This document shows positions 46,322-57,884 of a stretch of 64,000 bases of DNA, one piece after another (position 1 is the first letter of the stretch; each line of letters opens with the position of its first letter). The notes beneath the pieces were generated by a model. The model made no database searches. It worked only from the letters and a program-made list of their open reading frames with translations, and was not told the origin of the DNA. This DNA comes from Rhododendron vialii (taxonomy: Eukaryota > Streptophyta > Magnoliopsida > Ericales > Ericaceae): the NCBI RefSeq assembly GCF_030253575.1, contig NC_080568.1, forward strand, positions 389,501 to 453,500. Reading direction: 5' to 3'. The position numbers and the translations under genes are program-made.

Positions 46322-47516
46322 TTCACCACCGTTCCCCTAAATTACCAAGAAACAGCTTAATATGTCAACTTCCACACACATTTTTTTTGTGATCTGCAAA
46401 TTTTTTTTTATTAGAAACTCGACAAAAAACACATCGAGGAAGAAAAAGAGGGACAAAACACCCGCTAATTTATTCTACCCTAATAAATGCATACACTTAC
46501 ATGTATGTGTATGTATAACATTTCTGTCATGAGAAAAAGGGCAAGAAATGAAGTGGTCAAATTAGCTAAACTTTTTTTTTTAATTTTTTCCTGCAACAAA
46601 ATTTTATTAAAACTCGACAGGGGAAATTAGCTAAACTTATTCTCTATAAGTTAGAAGATGTCACATTTCTTTTGCAGAAAACTACACCAGGCGAGAGTAT
46701 GAAACACGGATGGTCTAATAAACGGATTTAATTCAACTAAAGACACTAGATACGTACAGATCTTGAGCAATTTTTTTGTTTTTTTGATAATGAAAAGATA
46801 GGAAGAAATACTGCTATATATACGACTATATATGTTGATGAAGTTAAAGAAAGATGGAGATCAACGGCTCAGATGAGATTATAGGGCAAGAAGACTAGCT
46901 AGCTGGATCCCCGAGCAAAAATATAGGGGAAGAAATACCTCCATGTCAGATGACATTATTATCAACCAATCGAACAGTGTCCTGAGAGCTAGCTCTTTAG
47001 AAATGGCTTCTTCATGAAGAAATTTAAAACAAAAAAAATTTGAAACAAAAATGGAGAGATCTTTACAAGCTGCGGATGGATCTTTCCTGGAAAATTGCGT
47101 ATCAAAAAGGTGAAAAATAAAAAAGTTACGTCAAAAAACCTAGATCCGAGCAGATTATTTTCCTGGAAAACTGGAAATGGAAGAAAGGGCTTATAAATCT
47201 AGAACTAGAGTTGAGATCCGTAATTTTCAAGCGAAGATCAGGAACTTGGAAAAATGAAAAACAAATTAGTGAAAAGGTTTGAAAGGGAGCACGAGGGAGA
47301 GTTTAGATGAAAGAGAAATGAAGATCCTTTAAGCTAGCTCGTGGTCTGGCATGAGAAAGCCAAACTAATAAAAAATAGGTTTTCAAATTAAATCAAGCTT
47401 TGTTATTTATTGTACAGACAAACAAAAGGAGAAACGTTTCAGAAGATGACATATATACATATATAAATGTATATATATACATGGTTACTCCATTGGAACA
47501 ACAAGGGTTTTGATTG

Positions 47517-47520
<4 letters not shown>

Positions 47521-47568
<48 letters not shown>
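47521..47568. repeat. (AG)24 microsatellite in the AGL11 5' region
   Basis: A pure AG run, CT on the AGL11 coding strand, between the TATA box and the start codon. Confidence 0.97.
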
Positions 47569-47573
<5 letters not shown>

Positions 47574-47833
47574 CATCGATATCACAGCTCCTCCATACAT
47601 AAACAGCAAAGATGGAAGCGAGCTACCTGACTTGGGAATCCTGAAAATTTTGCTATATTCCGGTGATGACTTGAAAGCTTTCAGAAACCAAAGCACGACT
47701 TCCAATGAAATAAAAAACCCCAATCTTTATAGACCACTCTGAGTTCCGTTTCACAAATACATGCTCCTTTGATTATATGCGTAATGCGTCATTGTCTAGC
47801 TTTCTACAATTTAACCACGCCTATCTACTATGT

Positions 47834-47836
<3 letters not shown>

Positions 47837-47900
<64 letters not shown>
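47837..47900. repeat. (AG)32 microsatellite in the AGL11 promoter
   Basis: A pure AG run upstream of the AGL11 TATA box on the minus-strand gene. Confidence 0.97.
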
Positions 47901-47904
<4 letters not shown>

Positions 47905-50900
47905 TCAAGCAAATGGACTTGTTTCCGTATTTGGAATACGTGGGGCTGTGGTTTTAGCTCACTCAAACACCTTTCCAGTGCATCTTCGCTCCATTTTCTG
48001 CAACTGTTGTTTTCTCTCTGAACTGACCCATATGCCCTCACCTTCAACCCTCTCTCACTCTAGACTTCTGAGTTGGAGAGAAGATATTTATCTGGCAACG
48101 TGAGGGCATAAAAGAGAGAGATGCCAGGAAATCACATTCCTGTTTAGATTAGGGTTTGGTCTTTCCACGTATAGGCAGATAATATGTATGCATATTTTTA
48201 AAATAAGTCAACAAATATTAAGAGTACTATATTGGTGAAAATAACATATGTTCACATGTCTTTGGTGAAAATATTGGTTAATTTGAGTTCCATTTAATCC
48301 AATACATCCCACCATCACACACCTGGGGACTTGCCTCAGTGGTTCGGGAGGATGTCCAGACCGGCTTTGGGAGTAGTACTCCTCAAGATTTGGCATTCGA
48401 TTACCCATATGGTGAATATCTTGAAGTAAGTCGGAGTCTTGACTGATGTGACTGCGTTAGCTCATTCAGAAGTTTGAATTGCGCAATCAAGTCCATTTAG
48501 TGGCCTGGACCGTACGCGTGAATTGGTTTGTCCATTTAGTACCCACAATGTGTGATTAGTTAATACCATGGAGAGGGTGCCATTGCTAGTAAAGATCAAA
48601 AGTAATCATCATCTCTATTCCTAACTAGTACTAAATTAAAATCTTCTGAAGTGAAAAATCCTTTGTAGTATCTCTTTTCCTAACTAGTAATTAAAATCTT
48701 CAAAAATGCTAATATTGGGTAAAAGCCTAGTAAAGTTATTTAAGTTACCTGCTAATTAAGCCTATACATGTCAGTGCATGCACTAATTTTAAAGTTCTGT
48801 GCCAACAAAAATGAAAATAAAGAAAACAGAGTGACAAAAACATACCAAATTGGTTCATTGCTTACATTCTAGACAAATCCTAGTACACCACATTTTTGTA
48901 CAGTAAATTGTTTGGAAAAAATCTATGTAATGTATTATCTATCCCAACAATGAAAATGAGACTAAAATTTTTATAACAAAACAGGATCTGTGAAAATGTA
49001 ACATATAAAAATTCGAGTTCCATGAAAATAATCACAATGTAATTACTTTCCTTATAAGAAGTTGTGGTAATTAAATTATTTTTGTAGCGACCCAATACAG
49101 ATAAAATATCGAAAAACTAAACAAGATAATCGAGCAAGGTAAATTTCACTTACACCTTTAAAGATTTTGCTTAATTACAGTGACAGATAAGTGATAACCC
49201 CATTCACGTATGAAAAATGACTATACATTGTTGTTACGTTTTTCATTTCACCGACACTCAACCAACAACTACAAAACCTCAAGGGGTGTCGATGAAATTT
49301 TCCCAAATTTTAGTAGTCACATATACACTACTAAGAATTTAATCTCATATACTAGTGATCGATATGAAGGAAAAAGATTCATGAAACTGATCCCAAGTAA
49401 TTAGGACATAAGGCTCGGTTTGGTTTGATTTCAAAATTGGTGGAAAAATATTAGTCCTGATAAAAAAATTCCGCCACAATGTATAAATGGAGCATTTTTC
49501 TCGTGCATTTTGATTTCATTTACCCTCGGGACTAAAAGGTTATTACTTTTTCCATTTTATGCTTTACCTACTACAATTTTTTTCCTTTGAACAAATTGTG
49601 GCCTCTGACTACTGTGGGAACTTGGATCAACTACGTACTGATTCCTTGTCATTATAGTTCAAGAGAGAAACTTATTCACGTCTCAGCCGCGAACAAGTTT
49701 TTTACAATAGCAACCAATCCCGACGTTCTAAAAGTGTTCTGGATAGTTTGGATTTTAATGAAATTTTTCCGGAAAAAAGTTTAACTCCTTCCCGAAAAAA
49801 TTTCATTAACATCCGGACCATCCAGAATACTTTTGGACGGTCACGATTGGCTCTGTAAACAACCATTCACGGCATTAAAAGGATTTTCTCTATAGTTCAA
49901 ATAGCATGAAAGACCTGCAACCTTTTGATTTTGATTGGATCAAAAGGAAACTTCGTGAAATTTTTAGCAATAACCAAACAAAATTGAACAACTTTTTTCT
50001 ATATGGCCTTTCAAATTTTGAAAAGGCTGGACATTTTCACATATAACTTGAAACAGGTCATAACACACAAATACTTGAGATTTTTTGGACTTCATCATCA
50101 GGAGTTTCTGGCTGTTTGACTGAATAGTATATTGCTCTTTCAATCTAACAGCTCCCTTTGTTCTACCAGGAGGAGAAGATATTCAATGCCCCTGGAACAA
50201 GGATGTACACGAATCTCACACTAATATGTGTTTCAAATTTGTGTTCAATCTTGCTCGGGGGCTTTCAATAATTTCCGTAATAAGAGAAGGATTCAATAGT
50301 CCACCAATATATGCACTGGACAGATTTCTTGGGGAAGTGGGCTCCATCACAGATTCACAAACATGGCTTTCAAGATAGATAAATTCAATTTTGCAAGGAA
50401 AAAAACGTGACAATATTAAGCGATTCAGTTAACTTTTAATGTATAATGTATACATCAACATTTACCAAATGAAGGGATCAAAACCATAAAAAGAGACTTG
50501 TGTTGGGACCCACAAACATACGTGGTCACATCAATGCCAAGAGGCTTTTGGTCCAATTGAATTGCATCATGTGGTGCACTTAGGTGCCTAAGAGAAAAGG
50601 AGATTAGGAGTTCAATTCTTTTTTTAATATTTTAATTTAACTATTTTAACTATACTATCTTTTTGTCCATAGAAAAAAAAAATGGTCAAATCCTTTATTT
50701 GGACCCCAAGGGGTCGATCGAGTGACATGATCGAGAAAACAGAAGCGCTTGCACTCCAAAATATCAAAAGGTCAAATCTCACGAAAGCGTTCGAGATCTT
50801 GAAACCACTAAAGGTTTAGCAAGTTGTTAACTTCAGGGGATTAATAGTGGTGCGCATAAGCGGACCAAGCACCCGGTTGGAAAAAAGAAGTAAAAATCGA

Positions 50901-51521
50901 ACAATATGGGCTCAAGAGAATCCCATCCCTTGTACTACTACTAGTAGTCTGCATACGTACTCTTCGACTAAACGCGAGGGGACCAACGAAGAAAGTCTGG
51001 CTCATTCGAATGAAGAGTCACATGACAACAAAATGAGAAGTCTACATTCACACAATTGTTTCCTCATTTGGGTGCATTTACCTGCTTACTGATGAATTAT
51101 TCAACACAATTAATGGCAAGGATGAAAGTGACTCCTAGTGTGAACATTCATTACAGATTCCACAATAGGGCCTACAAATTCTCAAATTATAGATCAATTG
51201 GGTTGGCCAATGCAAGGGCTAGGTAATGTTTCCTATTGTTAACTTTGTTTTTCTTCTTCTTCTTCTTTAATCTCCCTGAGTGTATTGTTATCATGAATAA
51301 AAATAGTATCTCAAATCTACCTTTCAGAAACCAGTTGAGGACAATCATAGTAATTCGTAAATTTGATTTAAAAGACGAGTACTAGAATAGAAAACTCTCA
51401 AACAAAATCCCAATTCAACAGTCATGAGCCTCGGATTACAAATTCAAACGAGGGCAAAAACAACTGACAGAGGTTAGATGCCAAATTATAACTACCTTTC
51501 TCTGCCAATGATTTGTTCTTT
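47901..51521. other. Intergenic between AGL11 promoter and EF1B-gamma 3' end
   Basis: No gene is supportable. Near 48315-48400 a SINE-like stretch (GGGGACTTGCCTCAGTGGTTCGGGAGG, then GCATTCGATTACCC) has weak A- and B-box resemblance. A foldback is at 49697-49866. The first few hundred bases should hold distal AGL11 promoter DNA and the last 200 the EF1B-gamma 3' UTR. Confidence 0.45.
49697..49866. repeat. Foldback MITE-like element
   Basis: The left arm 49697-49775 (TTTTTTACAATAGCAACCAA, then AAAAGTGTTCTGGATAGTTTGG and TTAATGAAATTTTTCCGG) is inverse to 49792-49866 (CCCGAAAAAATTTCATTAAC, then CCATCCAGAATACTTTTGG and GATTGGCTCTGTAAACAACC). Arms of about 75 bp, loop of about 16 bp. The duplication was not resolved. 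Confidence 0.7.
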
Positions 51522-54500
51522 TTACTTGAAGCATTTTGCATCCAGCAGAGCCTCACCTTCAAAAGGCTCATAATCTTCAATCATCTGATTCACACGCTCC
51601 TTCTGATCCGCATCAGAAATGTCTACCTTCTTCCACTCATACAATTCCATGTCGTAACATTCATTAATCACAAACTGAGGGATCTCTTGCCCTCGGAAGA
51701 GCCACAATCCCTTCACTTTGAATGGGGGCTCTGAACCGATCACTAGCATCTTCCCAAATGCATATTTGCGAGCCAAATCCATTCGCTGTAGGAAACCACC
51801 CACCTTGTTTAAAGTCACGAAGGAGACTGTATTTTCATTGTTGTACTTGTAGTCGCAAAACCAAAGAGAGTATCCCTCAGGATCATACATATCCCAAAAT
51901 CCTGCAAACCAAGAAAATAACAGGAGCCTTAGCTAATTAAGAATAAGGTTGTTACAAGTTGGCCACATTTCAAAGATAACAGAAGCACTGGTATGTGCGT
52001 ATTTGTGGACGTGTACATCGAAGCACAGATTTATGCTTATGCCAAATTGCACATCCTTTCTTCCAAGTTTCCCTTTGTCTACTCTCAAATTCCAATCCAT
52101 CTAAACCTTCACATCCATCACTATCATCAGCATCAATCTCACTCCCTTCATCCCTCCAATTAATCCCTATGAATATGAATCCAATCCATCTTTTTCAAAA
52201 CCTTCCAAGCTCTAAACAATACCACAATCTATATATCTCCCTTAAGAACTCAAACCCTATAGTGTACATGACAGACCAAAACATATATGTAAGCACAATC
52301 GTCCATACAAATACAAGCACAATATGTATTTCTATGTGTTCATGCACATGGTGTGCCATACCTGAAATTTATGCGTTTCACTATTGCAGTGGTGTTGGTT
52401 TCAATGGTGGTGAGACGTAGGGCAGATGATGGTGGTGCTGGTAGGGTCATTATGGTAGTGAAAAATCATAATTTTTTCATGGTACTAGTAGTGGTCATGG
52501 TGAAGTGGTGGTTAAACGAGTGGGGCTGGGGCAGATATAGTAATTAATGATGATGGTGATTGGTGGGTGAGAATGCTGTAACGTGGTGGAGGTTTGCAAT
52601 GACAGTGGGTGTTTGTGGTGGTGATGGTGGCAAAGGCGGGTGATTTCTATGATTGTTCTGCAAACTTATCAGATAGGAGCTTCATAGGTTTGTCTATGTA
52701 TTTCGTCCTGCAAAATTTGACTCTTAATGATTTTTCAGAGGGCACTCTCTAGACTTTGTTTCCTTATATTCGAATTTTCTTCATCTAAGAGAAATAACAA
52801 GGAGACAAATATATACCAAAACAAGACTGCTCAATTCACTAGTTTGAAAAAAAATATATATATTTCATGTCTTGAAGTGACCAAAACGTAAACCGGTACA
52901 CCCTGTTTGTTAGGGGTCAAATATGTCTGGATATAGCATAGCCCCGGATATCGGAATCCAGCGCCGCCCATGTTTGGGGTTTGCTTTCATTTTCACATCC
53001 AAATAAAAATTCGGGATACTAAATTATCTCTCCACACCCAGACTAATTATGGCCTTTCTCCCCAGTGTCCATAGTTTTGGACACTCTATATCCGGCTTTT
53101 GCTTACAAAAATGCCATTATGTCACTGTTACTTACGGAAATGTCATTATCCATCTATATCTCCCTTACCCAAACAAACCCTGTATAAGTAATCACCCCTA
53201 CATAAATCCCCCCTTCTATCATGTCCCCCTCCTATAATTATATCCCCACATACCTCTTCAAAACTTGTCCTGCTAAAAAAATGGGCCAATAGGGTATTAG
53301 TATTTGCATGTGAAAAACTAGTACAAAATAGAACTCAAAGGAGAGTCGCAGTCACTCAAATAATGTTTCGAAACTGCTCAGGCGGTCGAGCCTAGAAGCT
53401 ATGAAGCACAGTTTAAGGTCATGTATCAGTGGCGATCACGTGTTGGACACTCTCAAGATAGATGTTGGGGAATCAAATCAGCACGTCGATGTAACGCTCA
53501 GGTTGAGTTACGTGTCCAAGTTGGTAATACTTTGCTTACAAGGCTCTGGATCGCGTACACAATCATATTAGCCTTACAAATGCAAACAGTGATATTAGAC
53601 TTACAAATGCAAACATCAAACATTATACAACAGACTATATATACCGGAACCACACAGATAACACAAGAAAAATCCAAAAAGATATTGACAAATCCTATAA
53701 ATGTTTCTCAAATACTGCATTAGCATGAATTGAAGCTTCTACGCCAGAATTACTAATAATGTCTCAAGCAGCTAGCAGCCCAAATTAGCAAGGCTAAGTA
53801 TGTTAGCATTGGGCAATTTAAATCAAAAGTTTACAAATTATACCATAAAAGAATATAGATGTCATTGCTTGGCCACGAGTCAAAACAATGCTTGCTCATT
53901 GGACTCAACAATACTTTATATCAAGAGAGATAAATCTGTGCACATACAAAGAGGAAGGATGATAACCATCAATTTCAACTTGTCAACAAACTGACAGATT
54001 GGCCTAGCTCTATATCCGCTCTTCATCTCAGTGAGTAATCCACAAGGTAAATATTGAACGAGGAGACTTGAGTACTAGCAAAGTGCATAACAAGGAATGG
54101 AAATAGGGGTAGTATACTGACCTTTTATAGCAACCTCACGGAAGTTGGTCTTTGTGTTGGAATATAGTCTCTTCCAGTCGTCCAGTATCATTTTACTTGG
54201 AGGCAAGAGATCAAGAGGATTTTTTGGCTTTGGCTTGGGTGCCTCCTCTTCCTCCTCTCCAACTACCCCCTCCTTAGGCTTCACCGATTCTTTCTTTGTC
54301 TCTTTTTTCGGTTCATCCTTGGCCTTAGGTTTTGCAGGTTCCTTCGTCTGTGATGGCTTCTTTGCTGATTGAACAGGTGGGACAGACTCTGCCTGTTTAA
54401 TGTCACCCAATATCTTGTAGAAATTTGGTTGATTAACCATGGTCCAAAAGTATCTCTCTACGTGTGGAAATTCTGAAGTAAAGCTCTTAGTCATGATCCG

Positions 54501-56798
54501 ATTGAATCCAAGAACCAAGTTGCATGTCATAATAATATCAGCCAATGTGACAGAATGTCCAACCAAGTAAGTGTTGGAAGCAAGGTGGGTGTTCAAAGCA
54601 CCTAATGCTCTCTTCAATGCAGAAATTGTAGCTTCCTCTGCCTTTGAACATAAATCACAGCATAGTACTCACTAGATAAGTATTACACAACAATTGAAGA
54701 AGTTGTGCATGAGATACAATACCATCTAGAGGTGTAAGATATGTCGGATATACCGGGGGAAGATAGACAGCAAAACCAATAAGCGGAATGAACCACCGCA
54801 AAATATTGTCATCAATCTCAAGAGATGAAAAATCTATCCATTGCTCAATCAGGGCCTATCAGAACAAAGGTGATTGCAAGGGAAATAGTTCAATAAAATG
54901 GCCTAATAATCTGAAAGAAAAAGAGCATAACTTTTACCATAAACCGGAAAATTCAGGAAAATAAATAAATAAAGTCAATTCCTCACATTTTCAAAAAGGG
55001 AAGATCCATAAAGTAGATTGGCATCCTTCAAGCGAGCAACTGGAGCAACAAAGATAAGAATTATGTTTTTATGAAATGTCCCTAAAAGATAGCCGAACAT
55101 CTAAAACAAGTAAACTCACCATAGTGTGCAATGGCATTACTCTCAAATATGGGCCCATCAGGTGTTTCAAGCACAGGTACCTATAAAATAGAATACACTT
55201 GACTGGGGGATAAAAGAAATCGTAACCATCTGAGTAAGCTACCTAAGTAAAAAAAGCCTGCATGAGTAAACGCATACCTTCCCTATAGGATTCATTTTGA
55301 GATATTCGGGAGTTTTATTTGACACACCCATCTCAAAGTCCTTGACCAAATCAACTTTAACACCAGTGTATTCTGCAGCAATGAGCGCCTTGAAAGCATT
55401 TTTATTTGTGCTCCCCGCATGTAAAACCTGCAAAGGAAATTGAATACACGAAACTAGCCATCTGTCCACCAACTTCAGTACTTAAATAAACAACAATAGG
55501 GTCCTATAAATTTTGGATAATGCATTTTCCCATTAAAAAGAGCCCTGACATTGGAGGATTATCAATTCTTCAAAATTTACAACAAGATAGAAGATTCCCA
55601 AAGCAACTATGAGTAGCAATAGGAAAAATCCATGCTTGATCACATCAATGTTCTAAAAATCGGCTGACGCGGTGCCCCGCCACCGCGCCTAAGGCCTAGG
55701 TGTTTGTCTAGGCGCCGGGCCGATTAAACGGCCGATAGGCGGGACTAATCGGCGATCAATCTGCTTAGCGGATTATGTGGGATTACACGGCTAGGCGGAC
55801 GATTAACGGGTAGGCAGTGTGATTTTAAAAATTAAGGGCTTTAGTGCAGTGGTAATATAATACAAGGAGCTTTGGTGTAGTTTTACTATGATATATATAC
55901 ATTTCTAGCCTACCAAGTTCTCTTGTACGATCGAACGTTGAACTTCAAATTATTACTTAGCTTTCATGTTATTTAATGTTTTGTTCTACTTATGTTGTTT
56001 TATAATTGTATTTGCTCTCAGAACTTGGGAGGGAGGTAGGAGAATGTGTGAAAAAAAATAAAAAATGATAAATGACAAATCCGCCTAATCTCTAGAGGCC
56101 AAGGATTAATCGGCCTAGGTGCTAGTCGGTGCCCGGCCGCCCGACCAGTGCCTCGTGACTTTTAGAACCTAGATAATATGGCAGTAACTACTTGCCAATT
56201 GATTCTGATTTCCATTTGAGAATAAATTCTTTACACCGCCGGTGTAAACATTTGTTTCCTTCAAATCAATTACATCGCACCACGTTGCAAAACAGTGGTT
56301 CCAATCAATAGAACATGGCGACGTGGTGCAATATAATTGATTTCGAGAAAACAAATGTTTACACCGGTAGTGTAAAGAATTTATTCTCTTTCCATTTATC
56401 TATATCATAAGCGAATTGTGCGAAGGCTTCGAATCCTCCCAATTGTGCCAGGTCCAATTTTAATTTACCTGCTACTTGTTTCATTTTAATTTGAGCCACA
56501 GACCCTACTCTCTGGAAACAGAGATACCCCCACTATTAACTTTGTAAGACTTAAAAACTTAATTATGCATCTGACCATAATCGGTGGCCTGTGCAACGAC
56601 GATACTTTGTGCAAGCCAAAGAAAAAAAAGGTTTTGCCGATATATATAAAAAAAAAGGTTTTGGCTTTGCAACCAACACAGATGCTCTTATTTCTCAGAG
56701 AGCCAATTTCGGTTAGTGCAATCACATGCAGATCCGCCATTTAAGTGCAGACCTAAACATAAAGAGGGAAAAAGGCATACGAAACTTACGAGAGCCAT
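51522..56798 (-). CDS. Elongation factor 1B-gamma (eEF1Bγ)
   Basis: Seven coding exons in transcription order: 56798-56790 (only Met-Ala-Leu), 55427-55278, 55180-55120, 55039-54987, 54855-54754, 54641-54122 and 51901-51522. They total 1275 bp and encode 424 aa. The order is a GST-like N domain ([20 protein letters not shown] ... [20 protein letters not shown]), a GST C domain ([15 protein letters not shown] ... [12 protein letters not shown]), a Lys/Pro/Glu-rich linker (about 215-265), and the conserved EF1G domain ([40 protein letters not shown]; ending ALLDAKCFK). The protein is the scaffold of the eEF1B nucleotide-exchange complex that recharges eEF1A with GTP during translation elongation. 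A donor AG/GTATGC at 56951-56950 suggests a leader intron upstream. The intron 55428-56789 contains two transposon-like elements; the intron 51902-54121 has one weak MITE candidate. Confidence 0.96.
52903..53185. repeat. Possible MITE in EF1B-gamma intron 6
   Basis: CCCTGTTTGTTAGGGGTC on the left and TTACCCAAACAAACCCTGT on the right are inverse repeats; inner TGTCTGGATATAGC pairs loosely with TATATCCGGC. The ends resemble hAT MITEs (CAGGGTTTGTTTGG). No duplication is clear. Confidence 0.5.
55649..56168. repeat. Long copy of the TGTTCTAAAA-end element family
   Basis: It starts TGTTCTAAAAATCGGC and ends GACTTTTAGAAC. Both subterminal regions are GC-rich, with GGCCTAGGTG, GCCGATTA, GGCGGACGATTAA and GGTGCCCGGCCGCCC motifs in inverse array, and an AT-rich middle. 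The 4602-4769 repeat shares ends and motifs. It lies in intron 1 of the EF1B-gamma gene. Confidence 0.6.
56218..56388. mobile_element. Mutator-like MITE with 9-bp TSD
   Basis: Its ends, GAGAATAAATTCTTTACACC and GGTAGTGTAAAGAATTTATTCTC, are inverse repeats extended through TGTAAACATTTGTTT. TTTCCATTT is exactly duplicated on both sides (56209-56217 and 56389-56397). Arms pair further in (AATCAATTACATCGCACCAC with GTGGTGCAATATAATTGATT). It is 171 bp, in EF1B-gamma intron 1. A 9-bp duplication is diagnostic of Mutator-type transposition. Confidence 0.88.
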
Positions 56799-57577
56799 AG
56801 CTTCACGGAAATTGTTGCTCTCTTAGTCTCAGATGAGGAAAATCTGATCACAAAAAGACCAAGATTGGGAACACAAAAAGACCAAGATTATAAACCCAGA
56901 ATCTTCACAGGAAAGGATCAACCGAAAAGTAGAGCAGATGAGAAGCATACCTAGCGGATATGGCGGCCCTGTTTTGCTCAGAGAGAGAGAGTGCGTGTGT
57001 GTGCGGGGGAGACTTTAGAGGTTTATATTAGGGTTTAGAGGTAATATTATAGGGTCCAGTAGTAGAGTGGCAAATGACCCGTTTGATCAAGTTCAGACGG
57101 GTTTAATGATAGCGGGTCTCATTGAGTTCGGGTTGGTGGTTCCCGTGGAGCAAGCTACCTGTTACCCAAGGTTTTTATTTTTATAGGCGATAAAATTTTA
57201 TTAAAAACACTTGAAAAAAAGATACATGCAAGCTACCTAAGTTTGACCTCGTCCCTGTTCCAAAAGTTCGTTCAAGTTCGAGATCGATTTCTTTTCTTAC
57301 ATAAACAAATTAATTTTGAATATTCTAGAGCTGGTTACGCTGATTTATCAACCTTAGTCGTATAATTCTTTAATAATCTCTTTGTTTCCATTCACAACTG
57401 TGTTCTTACTCTTCATTCTCGCTCTCGAAATGTGTTTTTAAAGAAACCTTTTTCCATAGCGTAGTATATGACGGGAGCATATCCTATCCAGTTTTGCTAG
57501 CTTCCAATCCAATTCAATTTGGGCCATTTGTGAGCCTCCAAACCCATAATAACAATCAGAACCATTAATTTTTAAGA
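56799..57577 (-). promoter_or_regulatory. EF1B-gamma leader and promoter zone
   Basis: Minus-strand leader: a candidate noncoding exon ends at 56951 with donor AG/GTATGC. A GAGAGAGAGTGCGTGTGTGTG run at 56980-57002 (CT/CA on the coding strand) and GGTTTATATTAGGG near 57020 lie upstream. No unambiguous TATA box was assigned. The remainder up to 57577 shows nothing recognisable. Confidence 0.4.
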
Positions 57578-57875
57578 GTATATAGGAGTACCTATAACGC
57601 ATCAAGATCCTTTTATGCGGACCGAGCTCCCCTGTCTGATCTCAATCCGGACATGGTATTCCATTTTTCTTGGCCGTTGATCTCGCAAATCGACAGCTGA
57701 GATGTGCCGAACACTTTTTGCTCCAAAACGACGTCGTTTTTGCTCGGCACATCGCAGCCGTTAATTTGCGAGATCAATGGTCGAGAGGAGTGGGACAGGC
57801 CCCTGTCCAAATTAAAATCGGACAGGGGATCTTGGTCCGCAAAAAAGGGTCTCGACGCATTATAGGTACTCCTAT
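57578..57875. repeat. Full-length foldback (298 bp) between EF1B-gamma and WARS
   Basis: GTATATAGGAGTACCTATAA at the left is inverse to TTATAGGTACTCCTATATAC at the right. Pairing continues inward: AGATCC.TTTTATGCGGACC with GGTCCGC.AAAAAAGGGTCT, CCTGTC with GACAGG, and TTGATCTCGCAAAT with ATTTGCGAGATCAA. It ends in a central AAACGACGTCGTTT palindrome. Practically the whole element is one hairpin, likely a MITE. Confidence 0.8.
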
Positions 57876-57884
57876 ATACTTATA

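Larger units (their letters stand above)
46322..47900 (-). promoter_or_regulatory. AGL11: AGL11 leader intron, GA/CT tracts and TATA box
   Basis: On the minus strand, GGTAATTTAG just before GGGAACGGTGGTGAAATGGG is a good acceptor 15-16 bp upstream of the ATG, pointing to a leader intron and an upstream noncoding exon, as known for STK/AGL11 genes. A TATA box, CTATAAAG, lies at 47725-47732. The (AG)24 tract 47521-47568 (CT in the transcript) falls about 160 bp downstream of it, so probably in the 5' UTR. The (AG)32 tract 47837-47900 lies about 105 bp upstream of the TATA. GA-rich DNA is the target of BASIC PENTACYSTEINE factors, known regulators of Arabidopsis STK. Confidence 0.6.

Noticed and set aside
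47467..48103. Open frames coding for (Arg-Glu)n or (Ser-Leu)n stretches at the GA tracts
   Set aside because: These are translations of AG/CT microsatellites, which lack stops in several frames; not genes.
52353..52547. GGTGGT-rich frame in EF1B-gamma intron 6
   Set aside because: Low-complexity Val/Gly-type coding produced by GGTGGTGAT repeats; within an intron that is spliced out of a convincing gene model.
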